Positions 24,173 through 30,865 of a stretch of DNA of 30,865 nucleotides are shown piece after piece. Within the stretch, counting starts at the first letter, position 1. Every line of letters starts with the position of its first letter. The stretch lies in contig QMVI01000001.1 in assembly GCA_003661015.1 (NCBI GenBank), positions 1 through 30,865 on the forward strand, read 5' to 3'. Origin of the DNA: Methanosarcinales archaeon (lineage in GTDB: Archaea; Halobacteriota; Methanosarcinia; DSM-18856; Methermicoccaceae). The notes beneath the pieces are model-generated. The model searched no databases. It saw nothing but the letters and a program-made list of their open reading frames with translations, and was not told the DNA's origin. Both the position numbers and the translations under genes were made by a program.

Positions 24173-25364
24173 ACTGTTCTCGATGAAGGGACTCAGAATC
24201 AGTGTGGATGTTGATGGGAACAGAGTAGTAGGTGCCAGAGCGGAAGGGCCACTTTCAAAGGTAGCCTCTCCGGTAATGAGGTTAATAGATGAGTTCATGG
24301 TAAAGGAAAGACCTGCTTACATCGGAGAGGATTTTGTTGTTCCATCTCTTTTTTTCCCACCAATACCATCAAAAGCATTCAGACGTGCGATGAAAACACA
24401 ACTTGTGACAAGACTGAAGAAAAAAGTTCCTGAGATACTTTCTGTTTCGATAACAGACTACTGCACAGCCAATTGTCCAATGTGTGGGCATGGAGAGAGG
24501 GCAAAAGAGCCGATGCTCACAACAGAGGAGATGAAGAAGCTGATAGATGATGCACTGGCTCTCGGCACATACACCTTTCTGTTTACGGGTGGCGACCCTG
24601 TGCTTAGAAGTGACCTGCCAGAACTCATCGAGTATGTTCCAAATGAAAAGGCGGTAGTTATCATGTTCACACCAGCACAGACACTCTACAAGAGAGCAAA
24701 GGAGCTTAAGGAAGCTGGGTTGCACTCGGTTTTTGTTGTATTGCATGATGCAGACCCGGATGTGCATAATGCGATGATGGGTACTGAAGGGGCTTTTGAA
24801 AAGGCGGTTAGAAGTGTAAAGGCTTGTTTGGATGAGGGAATTCTTACTGGAATCGTGGCAATACTGACAAAAGAACGCCTCTCCCATATTCATGAATTAA
24901 TCGACTTCGCCTCTGAGCTTGGTGTGTATGAACTTTTGCTCTCAGACCCACTTCCAACTGGCAGAGTTCTGCGTAGAGAAGATATCATGCTCACACCGGA
25001 GGAAAGGGAGTTTGTTGCGAAACTTCAAGAAGAACACAACTCAAAAGGAGAAGGTGTCAAGATATTTGCAAATGCAAGGGTCAAGGGATGTAGTGGTGTG
25101 GGATGTGTTGCAGGCTCGAGATGGCTCCACATCACAAGCACGGGAGAATCTCAGGCATGCGATTATATACCACTCTCTTTTGGAAACATAAGAACGAATA
25201 AGTTATCAGATATTTGGAAGAAGATAACAACACACCCATGGTTTGCAAAGCATACGGATTTATGCAGAATTCAGGATATGGAGTTCAGAAAACGCTATTT
25301 CCACAACATACCCCCCAATACACTTCTGCCATATCCAATAGAAAAAATAGACAGTAAAAAATAA
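24153..25364 (+). CDS. Radical SAM protein with a C-terminal cysteine region
   Basis: The 403-residue protein carries the radical SAM 4Fe-4S motif CTANCPMC (CxxxCxxC, near residue 108) after a roughly 100-residue N-terminal region unlike the core. It then has FLFTGGDPVLRSDL (the GGE-like SAM-binding turn, here GGD). In the C-terminal part there are several cysteines (GCSGVGCVAG, then ACDYIPLSFGNIRTN) resembling a SPASM or twitch-type auxiliary cluster, with the usual 'fGnI...l.dIW' text. The substrate cannot be read from the sequence; peptide or cofactor maturation is common in relatives. It overlaps cutA by 20 bases and converges on the small Sm-like gene with a 5-base gap. Confidence 0.87.
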   Translation: MERREIELFSMKGLRISVDVDGNRVVGARAEGPLSKVASPVMRLIDEFMVKERPAYIGEDFVVPSLFFPPIPSKAFRRAMKTQLVTRLKKKVPEILSVSITDYCTANCPMCGHGERAKEPMLTTEEMKKLIDDALALGTYTFLFTGGDPVLRSDLPELIEYVPNEKAVVIMFTPAQTLYKRAKELKEAGLHSVFVVLHDADPDVHNAMMGTEGAFEKAVRSVKACLDEGILTGIVAILTKERLSHIHELIDFASELGVYELLLSDPLPTGRVLRREDIMLTPEEREFVAKLQEEHNSKGEGVKIFANARVKGCSGVGCVAGSRWLHITSTGESQACDYIPLSFGNIRTNKLSDIWKKITTHPWFAKHTDLCRIQDMEFRKRYFHNIPPNTLLPYPIEKIDSKK

Positions 25365-25369
25365 AAAAA

Positions 25370-25549
25370 TCAATCACTCATCCATATTGCGATGATTTTG
25401 TCAATTGCTATATGTGTGTATTTATCGTCTTTTTCAAGTGTTAAAACACCATCAGCGCACGCAATAACCTTTCCATTGAATGTGTCTTTAGTTCCACAGT
25501 ACACATCCACATTCTTGTCCATATAATGTTCCGCAATGAATGCCTGCAT
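25370..25549 (-). CDS. Small Sm-like (MM0924-type) protein
   Basis: The 59-residue protein reads MQAFIAEHYMDKNVDVYCGT, then KVIACADGVLTLE and THIAIDKIIAIW. The 'V-x-V-x-x-G-...-F-x-G-x-V-...-D-G-x-L-x-L' layout is a small SH3/Sm-like barrel, and I recognise it as resembling a conserved small protein of Methanosarcina and relatives. The function is unknown; RNA or protein binding is possible. ATG at 25549 is chosen because a perfect GGAGGTGAT lies four bases upstream; an in-frame start at 25564 would lie upstream of that site. Confidence 0.78.
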   Translation of the reverse strand: MQAFIAEHYMDKNVDVYCGTKDTFNGKVIACADGVLTLEKDDKYTHIAIDKIIAIWMSD

Positions 25550-25553
25550 TTTT

Positions 25554-25562
25554 ATCACCTCC
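25554..25562 (-). promoter_or_regulatory. Perfect Shine-Dalgarno of the Sm-like gene
   Basis: The minus strand reads ggaggtgat, fully complementary to the archaeal 16S rRNA tail, four bases from ATG 25549. It settles the start and suggests strong translation. Confidence 0.75.
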
Positions 25563-25564
25563 AA

Positions 25565-25753
25565 CCATAATTGCCCTTGCGTAAATAAATAATTTTCTCT
25601 AAAAACTTAAAATAAAAAATTAAAATTTTTTACAAGTTTATTTTAGGTATAATAAAGAAAAATTGTTGATTTATCACATAGCACCTCTATATCGAAAGCA
25701 TTATATAATAATGAGAACAGGTGAATACCTCACAATTATTAGGGAGGTTTTTG
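25565..25753. promoter_or_regulatory. Divergent A/T-rich control region between the Sm-like gene and the cdh operon
   Basis: About 190 bases with no gene. The cdh promoter is the clear signal: a purine-rich cgaaagc (BRE-like) followed by attatataat at 25700-25709, predicting a start near 25730 and a leader of about 25 bases. A short inverted repeat (aggtgaatacct, 25719-25730) lies at the predicted transcription start and might be an operator. A cdhA Shine-Dalgarno gggagg is at 25742-25747. The left half (25580-25660) is very A/T rich and could hold the minus-strand promoter. Confidence 0.55.
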
Positions 25754-28084
25754 ATGGAGGGCGTCTTTACAATAAAAGGTCTCGAAAACGTCAAGATATA
25801 CATCGGAAAATTCTCCGAAGAGGAGCCTCAGGGAATAACTCCGATGCCGAACATTGAGGACCTGAGAGAATGGGATATGAAACTCCTCAAGAGGTATAAA
25901 CCGTTATATACTCCTCTGAGTGAGAGATGCACTTTTTGCACATATGGCCCATGCGATTTGTCGAAGGGAAAAGAAGGAGCATGTGGAATCGATTTGAAAA
26001 CACAGCAGGCAAGACTCCTCCTCTTCACTACCATCATGGGCGCATCTGCCCATGCAACACATGGAAGACACATACTCGAGCATCTGATACACATGTACGG
26101 TCGAGACCATCAGATAGAGGTTGGTGCGAGTGAGGACAAGACACCAAATATTAGTCTGGTGGCAGGTATAGTACCCAAGACACTTGGAGACCTTGAGAGT
26201 GTTTTGACATATGTTGAGGGACAGCTCTCCCATCTTCTTGCCTCTCTGCATACTGGACAAGAGGGTTCGTACCTCGATTTTGAATCGAAGGCTCTTCATG
26301 CGGGTATGCTTGACCATGTTGGTATGGAGGTTGCAGATGTAGCTCAGGTCTCTGCTTTGAACATGCCGAAGGCAGATGAAAATGCACCACTCGTTGACAT
26401 AGGGCTGGATGTACTTGACACATCAAAACCTGTTATCGTTTGCATAGGGCATAATGTTGCTGCAGCATATCACATAATGGAATACATGGAAGAGCATCGT
26501 TATGATATAGAGTTGGGGGGCCTTTGCTGTACTGCAATCGATACAACAAGGGTTGACCCAAAGAGGAAGATTGTTGGCTCACTATCGAGTCAGCTTCGTT
26601 TCATAAGGAGTGGTGTGCCGGATGTCGTGGTTGTGGATGAGCAGTGTGTGAGAACTGATACTGTGAAGGAAGCATCAAGGCTCCGCATACCAGTCATAGC
26701 AACCTCAAACAAAATAATGTATGGGTTGAGAGACAGGACAAACGATGCTGTTGATGAGATAGTCGAGGATTTGGTTTCTGGCAAGGAGAAGGGCGTTCTG
26801 ATTCTTGATCTTGAAAAGGCCGGAGAGGTTGCGGTTAAGACTGCTGTTGCAATCCATCCCCAGAGAAAGGATTATCGTCTTTCTGACCCGGAAAGAATAT
26901 CTGAGCTGGTTAAAGATTGTACTGGGTGTGGTAATTGCAATTTTCAGTGTCCTGAGGAGCTTCGCATCTCAGAGGCTATGGGGGCTGCAAAGCAGGGAGA
27001 CACATCTCTTCTGCAGAAGCTGGACGAGTGTTGTATTGCGTGTGGTAGATGTGAGCAGGAATGCCCGAAGGGCATACCCATAGTCGATGTAATCCAGCTG
27101 TCCGTTCTTCCGATAAGAAAAGACAAGAGCAAGGTGAGGGCAGGAAGAGGGCAGGTAAGCGACCCAGAGATTAGGGAGGAAGGGAGGAATCTTGTGCTTG
27201 GTGTTACCCCAGGAGCAGTCGCCATGGTTGGCTGTCCAAACTTTCCGGGTGGGGCTCGTGAATTGTACGAAGTGGCTGAGGAACTTGTCAAGCGTTCGTA
27301 TATAGTGATGGTGAATGGTTGCACTGCGATGGAGATAGCGAGGTTCAAGGATGATGAGGGGAGGTCTTTGTTTGAAAGGTACCCCGCCCGTTTTCTCAAG
27401 GGCAACATTCTGAACACGGGTTCTTGTGTCTCTAACTCAGCAATCACTGGTGCTGTGATAAAAGTGGCAACCATATTCGCAAAGAAACAGCTCCTCGGAA
27501 ACTATGAGGAGATAGCAGATTACATACTCAACAGGGTTGGAGCGGTTGGTGTTGCGTGGGGTGCATACTCCCAGAAGGCACAATCCATAGGATTGGGATG
27601 TGTCAGGCTCGGAGTACCTGTCATCCTCGGACCACATGGAGTAAAATACAGGAGAGTGTATGTCGGGCATACCTACAACAAGGATGAGTGGTGGGTTTAT
27701 GATGCGAGGGATGGTTCAAAGGTTGAGATAGAGCCAGCACCAGAACATCTGATGATAACGGTTGATTCGAAGGAGGAACTGCTTCCCATGATAGCCAAAC
27801 TGTGCATAAGACCCTCTGATAATAACTTTGGGAGAATGATAAAGCTCACAAACTACATCGAACTCTCTGAGAAATACCTTGGCAGACTACCAGACGACTG
27901 GCATGTGTTTGTGAGAACAGAGGGAGACCTGCCTCTTGCATATAAGGATAGATTGTTGAAGATTCTTGAAGATGAGCATGGATGGAAGATAGACTGGGCA
28001 TCGAAGAAGATAGTAGAGGGACCGATGAGGAGGTTGGATGTCTCGTTCCAGCCAACTAATCTTAAGAAGGAGGGCAGGGAATGA
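25754..28084 (+). CDS. cdhA: CO dehydrogenase/acetyl-CoA synthase alpha subunit
   Basis: CdhA carries the CO-oxidising Ni-Fe-S C-cluster of the archaeal acetyl-CoA decarbonylase/synthase complex in the cytoplasm. The 776-residue product has the N-terminal cluster motif CTFCTYGPC followed by EGACG, HATHGRHILEH with cluster-proximal His residues, GLCCTAIDTTRVDPKRKIVG, two ferredoxin-type 4Fe-4S motifs (CTGCGNCNFQCP and CCIACGRCEQECP, residues about 390-450), then VNGCTAMEIARF, NTGSCVSNSA and AWGAYSQKAQSIGLGCVRLG. ATG 25754 lies seven bases after gggagg and matches family N-termini; an upstream ATG at 25721 is rejected. The end overlaps cdhB as ATGA. First gene of cdhABC. Confidence 0.97.
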   Translation: MEGVFTIKGLENVKIYIGKFSEEEPQGITPMPNIEDLREWDMKLLKRYKPLYTPLSERCTFCTYGPCDLSKGKEGACGIDLKTQQARLLLFTTIMGASAHATHGRHILEHLIHMYGRDHQIEVGASEDKTPNISLVAGIVPKTLGDLESVLTYVEGQLSHLLASLHTGQEGSYLDFESKALHAGMLDHVGMEVADVAQVSALNMPKADENAPLVDIGLDVLDTSKPVIVCIGHNVAAAYHIMEYMEEHRYDIELGGLCCTAIDTTRVDPKRKIVGSLSSQLRFIRSGVPDVVVVDEQCVRTDTVKEASRLRIPVIATSNKIMYGLRDRTNDAVDEIVEDLVSGKEKGVLILDLEKAGEVAVKTAVAIHPQRKDYRLSDPERISELVKDCTGCGNCNFQCPEELRISEAMGAAKQGDTSLLQKLDECCIACGRCEQECPKGIPIVDVIQLSVLPIRKDKSKVRAGRGQVSDPEIREEGRNLVLGVTPGAVAMVGCPNFPGGARELYEVAEELVKRSYIVMVNGCTAMEIARFKDDEGRSLFERYPARFLKGNILNTGSCVSNSAITGAVIKVATIFAKKQLLGNYEEIADYILNRVGAVGVAWGAYSQKAQSIGLGCVRLGVPVILGPHGVKYRRVYVGHTYNKDEWWVYDARDGSKVEIEPAPEHLMITVDSKEELLPMIAKLCIRPSDNNFGRMIKLTNYIELSEKYLGRLPDDWHVFVRTEGDLPLAYKDRLLKILEDEHGWKIDWASKKIVEGPMRRLDVSFQPTNLKKEGRE

Positions 28085-28647
28085 GTTCGAGCGAGGGCAA
28101 GGGTAAGGATAAGGATAAGGGTAAGAATAAGTTGGATACAACCAGAAGAGCACACCCTTATGATAGAGCCGACTTCATGGGCACTAAAAGTGCAAGAGCG
28201 GTAAATCCGGAGGTGATAGCAAAAACCATCAAGAAAATGAAGAGGGCGTTGCTTGTAATAGGCTCAAACCTTTCAGATGAAGAGCTTGCAAAAGTCGTTG
28301 AATTCGCAAAGGTGTCTGGTCTTGAGGTTGTTGGTGCGGGTGGTGTTGCTGGCAGATTAAAGGATATACCAAACCATTATATGAATCTCCACCTACTTGT
28401 TGGCTACATCATAGAGGGGTGGAAGGGCTTTGATGGAAACGGAAAGTATGACGCTCTTGTGTTCGTCGGACACATATATTATCATCTTTCTCCGATGCTC
28501 AGGGCTTTATCAAACTTCTCATCCACAAGACTAATATCGATAGACAGGTATTATTATCCGTCTGCAGACATGACGTTCGGCAATCTGAGCGATGAGGAGT
28601 TCATTCAGGCTCTTGATAGACTTATAGACATTATGAGGGAGGAGTGA
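28081..28647 (+). CDS. cdhB: CO dehydrogenase/acetyl-CoA synthase epsilon subunit
   Basis: CdhB pairs with CdhA in the alpha2-epsilon2 part of the complex. The 188-residue product contains RALLVIGSNLSDEEL, VVGAGGVAGRLKD, LHLLVGYIIEGWKGFDGNG, DALVFVGHIYYHLSPMLRAL and ISIDRYYYPSADMTFGNLS, typical of the Rossmann-like epsilon subunit. The first 20 residues are an unusual Lys/Gly/Asp-rich tail (EGKGKDKDKGKNK) produced by a DNA hexamer repeat. It is coupled by ATGA to cdhA and by TGATG to cdhC. Confidence 0.95.
   Translation: MSSSEGKGKDKDKGKNKLDTTRRAHPYDRADFMGTKSARAVNPEVIAKTIKKMKRALLVIGSNLSDEELAKVVEFAKVSGLEVVGAGGVAGRLKDIPNHYMNLHLLVGYIIEGWKGFDGNGKYDALVFVGHIYYHLSPMLRALSNFSSTRLISIDRYYYPSADMTFGNLSDEEFIQALDRLIDIMREE
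28096..28131 (+). repeat. Hexamer repeat at the start of cdhB
   Basis: Six consecutive six-base units of the form RRYAAG (for example ggtaag, gataag) encode alternating Gly/Asp/Asn and Lys. It is an in-frame simple repeat able to change copy number without a frameshift. Confidence 0.75.
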
Positions 28648-30077
28648 TGATGGAGGAATTTCCTTTCGATATATCCCCTATGTATGAGGGTGAGAGAGTA
28701 AGAAAAGGAGAGTATTATGTTGAGCTTGCTGGACCAAAGAGCATAGGGTTCGAACTTGTGAGAGCCTGCTCTCCTGACGAGGTTGAGGATGGAAAGTTCA
28801 CGCTCATTGGTCCAGACTTAGCTGATATGGAAGAAGAGGGAAGATATCCCTTTGCCATGATATACAAGATAGCTGGAGAACAGGTTGAGGAAGACCTTGA
28901 AGCTATTGTGGAGAGAAGGAACCATGATTTTCAGAATTATTTCCATGGATACATGCATCTGAACCAGAGATACGATATATGGATAAGAATTCACAAGGAT
29001 ATGGTAAAGAATGGTCTGAAATCACTTGAACAGATTGCACGTGCCACCATGATGCTCTTCAAGAGTGAATTGCCTTTCATAGAGAAGATTGAGGCGATAT
29101 ACATAACAGATGAGAATACGGTGAAGGAGGAACTCGAGAAGGCAATGGAAATATATCGTAAGAGGGATGAGAGAACGAGAAACCTCCATGACGAGGATGT
29201 TGATACGTTTTATGGCTGTCTTCTATGTCAGTCGTTTGCCCCCACAAATGTGTGTGTGATAACTCCTGACAGAGTATCGCTCTGTGGTGCAATCAACTGG
29301 TTTGACGGTCGGGCGGCAGCGAAGGTTGACCCAGAGGGTCCAAACTTTCCAATTCCCAAGGGCGAGTGCATAGATCCAGTGGGTGGGGAGTATACGGGCG
29401 TGAATGAGGTTGCAGCTGAGCTTTCAGGTGGTGAGTACACTCGCATAAAGCTCCACTCGTTCTTTGAGTATCCTCACACCTCATGTGGTTGTTTTGAGGT
29501 TGTTGGTTTTTATATGCCAGAAGTGGATGGCATAGGCTGGGTTGATAGAAACTTTTCAGGAATAGCACCGAACGGTCTTCCATTCTCAACGATGGCTGGA
29601 CAGACAGGTGGAGGAAAACAAGTGGTTGGTTTTTTGGGGATAGGCGTGAACTACTTTAGGTCACCGAAGTTTATTCAGGCAGACGGAGGATGGAACAGAG
29701 TTGTCTGGATGAACAGGACTTTGAAGGACAGGGTTTATGATGACATTCCTGAGGATATAAGAGACAAAATAGCAACTGAAGATGAAGCTCCAGACCTTGA
29801 ATCACTCAGGAAGTTCTTGATCGAGAAGGGGCATCCTGGCGTTGAGAGATGGGAGAAGGAAGAGGAGGAGGAAAAGGAAGTAAGAGAAGAGAAACCACAG
29901 CCAACACAACCCACACAACCCCTTCCAACACTCTCCACTGTATCGCTTCCCACCATACCCCAGGCTTCTCAGCTCCCAGTGTTCCAAGACCCCGGGAAGA
30001 TAAAGATAACATTTAAGAACGCTACAATCAGAATAGGTAAAGTGGTGATAGAGAGGGAGGAGGAGAAGAGTGGCTAA
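28647..30077 (+). CDS. cdhC: Acetyl-CoA synthase beta subunit
   Basis: CdhC carries the Ni-Fe-S A-cluster where methyl, CO and CoA combine. The product is 476 residues from 28647. The A-cluster cysteines are visible: GCLLCQSFAPTNVC (near residues 191-194) and SCGCFE (near 280-282), close to their positions in Methanosarcina CdhC. Other marks are FHGYMHLNQRYDIW, GRAAAKVDPEGPNFPIPKG, GIAPNGLPFSTMAGQTGGG and DDIPEDIRDKIATEDEAP. The C-terminus has an acidic run, a Pro/Thr/Gln linker (EKPQPTQPTQPLPT) and a final KITFKNATIRIGKVVIE. GTG 28644, ATG 28647 and ATG 28650 are all possible starts behind gggagg. Overlaps cdhB and the Sec61-beta gene. Confidence 0.96.
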   Translation: MMEEFPFDISPMYEGERVRKGEYYVELAGPKSIGFELVRACSPDEVEDGKFTLIGPDLADMEEEGRYPFAMIYKIAGEQVEEDLEAIVERRNHDFQNYFHGYMHLNQRYDIWIRIHKDMVKNGLKSLEQIARATMMLFKSELPFIEKIEAIYITDENTVKEELEKAMEIYRKRDERTRNLHDEDVDTFYGCLLCQSFAPTNVCVITPDRVSLCGAINWFDGRAAAKVDPEGPNFPIPKGECIDPVGGEYTGVNEVAAELSGGEYTRIKLHSFFEYPHTSCGCFEVVGFYMPEVDGIGWVDRNFSGIAPNGLPFSTMAGQTGGGKQVVGFLGIGVNYFRSPKFIQADGGWNRVVWMNRTLKDRVYDDIPEDIRDKIATEDEAPDLESLRKFLIEKGHPGVERWEKEEEEEKEVREEKPQPTQPTQPLPTLSTVSLPTIPQASQLPVFQDPGKIKITFKNATIRIGKVVIEREEEKSG

Positions 30078-30240
30078 AAAGAGGAAAAAAGACTCACCCG
30101 GATTGATATCCTCTGCAGGTCTCATGAGGTACATGGAGGCGGAGGACAGCATCCTTAAACTTGAACCGAAAACAGTGTTGATGATAGGTGTTATGGTGGG
30201 ACTTGGTATTCTCGCACTCAATTTCCAATTTGGAGGATGA
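30070..30240 (+). CDS. Preprotein translocase Sec61-beta subunit
   Basis: This is the small tail-anchored subunit of the archaeal SecYE-beta protein channel. The 56-residue product from GTG 30070 reads with a basic start (AKKRKKDSPG), the conserved LISSAGLMRYMEAEDSILKL, and a single C-terminal membrane helix (TVLMIGVMVGLGILALNF). The length and order match archaeal Sec61-beta exactly. Purine-rich GGAGGAGAAGAG before the GTG is a good ribosome binding site. It overlaps the end of cdhC by 8 bases, an unusual neighbour for a CODH/ACS gene, and ends 6 bases before the convergent glycosylase gene. Confidence 0.92.
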   Translation: MAKKRKKDSPGLISSAGLMRYMEAEDSILKLEPKTVLMIGVMVGLGILALNFQFGG

Positions 30241-30246
30241 CCATAA

Positions 30247-30858
30247 TTACAGTTTCAGGTGTTTGACTATACAGTCCTCACACATATTTTTTGAACATGC
30301 GTTCTTTCCATGTGCAACAAGTAGTGCATGATACTCTTTGTATAGCTCAACATCTGCGGGAAGTGAACTCTCAAACAATTTTCTTACCTCTTCGTACCTC
30401 TTGCCACTCACTCCCGCACATCGGAGAATTCTCAGAGTGTACGCATCCACAACAAAAACAGGTCGCTCGAACGCATACAATAATATGCTGTCTGCTGTCT
30501 CCTTCCCAACTCCCTCAACTGAAAGGAGAGCTTTTCTTAAAGACAGGGTATCCATCTTCCAAAGTTCCTCCCCCCTTTCAATCAGAAACCGAGACAGAGC
30601 TTTCAGTCTCTTTTCTTTTTGACGATAAAATCCAGTTATTTTTATACACTCCGTAAGTTCTTCCCCTGCTTTTATTATCTTCTCAGGACTCAACAACCCC
30701 TTTATTTTCATACATTCTATTGCCTTTTCCACATTTTCCCATCTTGTTTGTTGTGTTAGAATTGCCCCAACCATCATCTCAAATGGAGTGTCAGCTGGCC
30801 ACCATCTTTGAGGCCCATATCTGTTATAGAGCCATTTGTAAAGAGAAATCAGAGTCAT
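30247..30858 (-). CDS. Endonuclease III-like HhH-GPD DNA glycosylase
   Basis: This is a base-excision repair glycosylase of the HhH-GPD superfamily. The 203-residue product has FEMMVGAILTQQTRWENVEK near the start, the helix-hairpin-helix LLSVEGVGKETADSILLYAF with the catalytic Lys position in GVGKETAD, and VFVVDAYTLRILRCAG with the conserved catalytic Asp in VVDAYT. At the C-terminus, where relatives have a four-Cys Fe-S loop (CxnCx2CxnC), only three cysteines remain (CSKNMCEDC) before the end HLKL. It is close to the endonuclease III/Mig group; substrate preference is not clear. ATG 30858 is 7 bases from the window edge, so an upstream start cannot be excluded. Confidence 0.88.
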   Translation of the reverse strand: MTLISLYKWLYNRYGPQRWWPADTPFEMMVGAILTQQTRWENVEKAIECMKIKGLLSPEKIIKAGEELTECIKITGFYRQKEKRLKALSRFLIERGEELWKMDTLSLRKALLSVEGVGKETADSILLYAFERPVFVVDAYTLRILRCAGVSGKRYEEVRKLFESSLPADVELYKEYHALLVAHGKNACSKNMCEDCIVKHLKL

Positions 30859-30865
30859 ACTCAGG

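Noticed and set aside
25719..25730. aggtgaatacct as a firm operator of the cdh operon
   Set aside because: The arms are only four bases long; position near the predicted transcription start is suggestive but chance is likely.
28096..28131. CRISPR or telomere-like repeat
   Set aside because: The hexamer units are contiguous, in frame and code for the CdhB N-terminus; there are no spacers.
1..30865. tRNA-Pyl, pylS or other suppressor genes nearby
   Set aside because: I looked for a tRNA-like cloverleaf in the gaps and for a PylS-like product and found none; every gap is short and accounted for.

Overview
The window reads as a low-to-moderate GC chromosome segment from an anaerobic archaeon of the methanogen/ANME/Archaeoglobus side of the Euryarchaeota (Halobacteriota). 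The evidence is the archaeal CODH/acetyl-CoA synthase genes cdhA, cdhB and cdhC, the archaea-only amidotransferase subunit GatE, archaeal-type AlaRS, Kae1, MBF1, Sec61-beta, a multi-OB RPA, DUF22 and DUF116 proteins, a small Sm-like protein, and TATA boxes placed for leaderless transcripts. There are no insertion sequences, CRISPR arrays, tRNA or rRNA genes that I can see. Coding density is very high, with many 4-base ATGA/GTGA overlaps, and no gene-free stretch exceeds 300 bases.

Layout. 1-1232 (-): mobA and a cut-off metal-binding ABC lipoprotein. 1285-4132 (+): gatE and a Nog1-type GTPase. 4174-6347 (-): mbf1 and ATP-dependent DNA ligase. 6432-14055 (+): DUF22 protein, ACT-domain regulator, then a glucan-degradation cluster: a catalytically degenerate GH57 protein, an intact GH57 amylase-type enzyme, an ACT-V4R sensor-like protein, a GH15 glucoamylase-like enzyme and a glycogen debranching enzyme. 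14127-15476 (+): REC-PAS-degenerate kinase protein. 15454-19226 (-): alaS and an RPA-like OB protein. 19414-19617 (+): a small unknown protein. 19618-23767 (-): site-2 protease, nucleotidyltransferase, DUF116 protein, kae1. 23840-25364 (+): cutA and a radical SAM protein. 25370-25549 (-): Sm-like small protein. 25754-30240 (+): cdhA, cdhB, cdhC and Sec61-beta. 30247-30858 (-): endonuclease III-like glycosylase.

Most striking observation. The GH15 gene (10416-12254) is interrupted by one in-frame TAG and the debranching gene (12241-14055) by two. Recognisable family sequence continues in the same frame on both sides of every TAG, and there is no frameshift, TAA or TGA. The most conserved part of the debranching enzyme lies between its two TAGs. 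The neighbouring ACT-V4R gene appears to end at a TAG placed just before the normal end of the V4R domain, and the reading continues 8 sense codons to a TGA. Of 28 genes with visible stops, 26 use TGA or TAA; the only two that seem to end in TAG are in this same cluster. This is best explained by UAG being read as an amino acid, by precedent pyrrolysine, in a polysaccharide-degradation cluster rather than in the usual methylamine methyltransferases. Amber-mutation decay is the main alternative. No pylT or pylS is in the window, so decoding is an inference.

The glucan cluster would debranch and shorten stored glycogen-like glucan. The cdh operon would make or split acetyl-CoA. The remaining genes are mainly housekeeping: tRNA aminoacylation and modification, DNA repair and replication, ribosome assembly and membrane protein handling.
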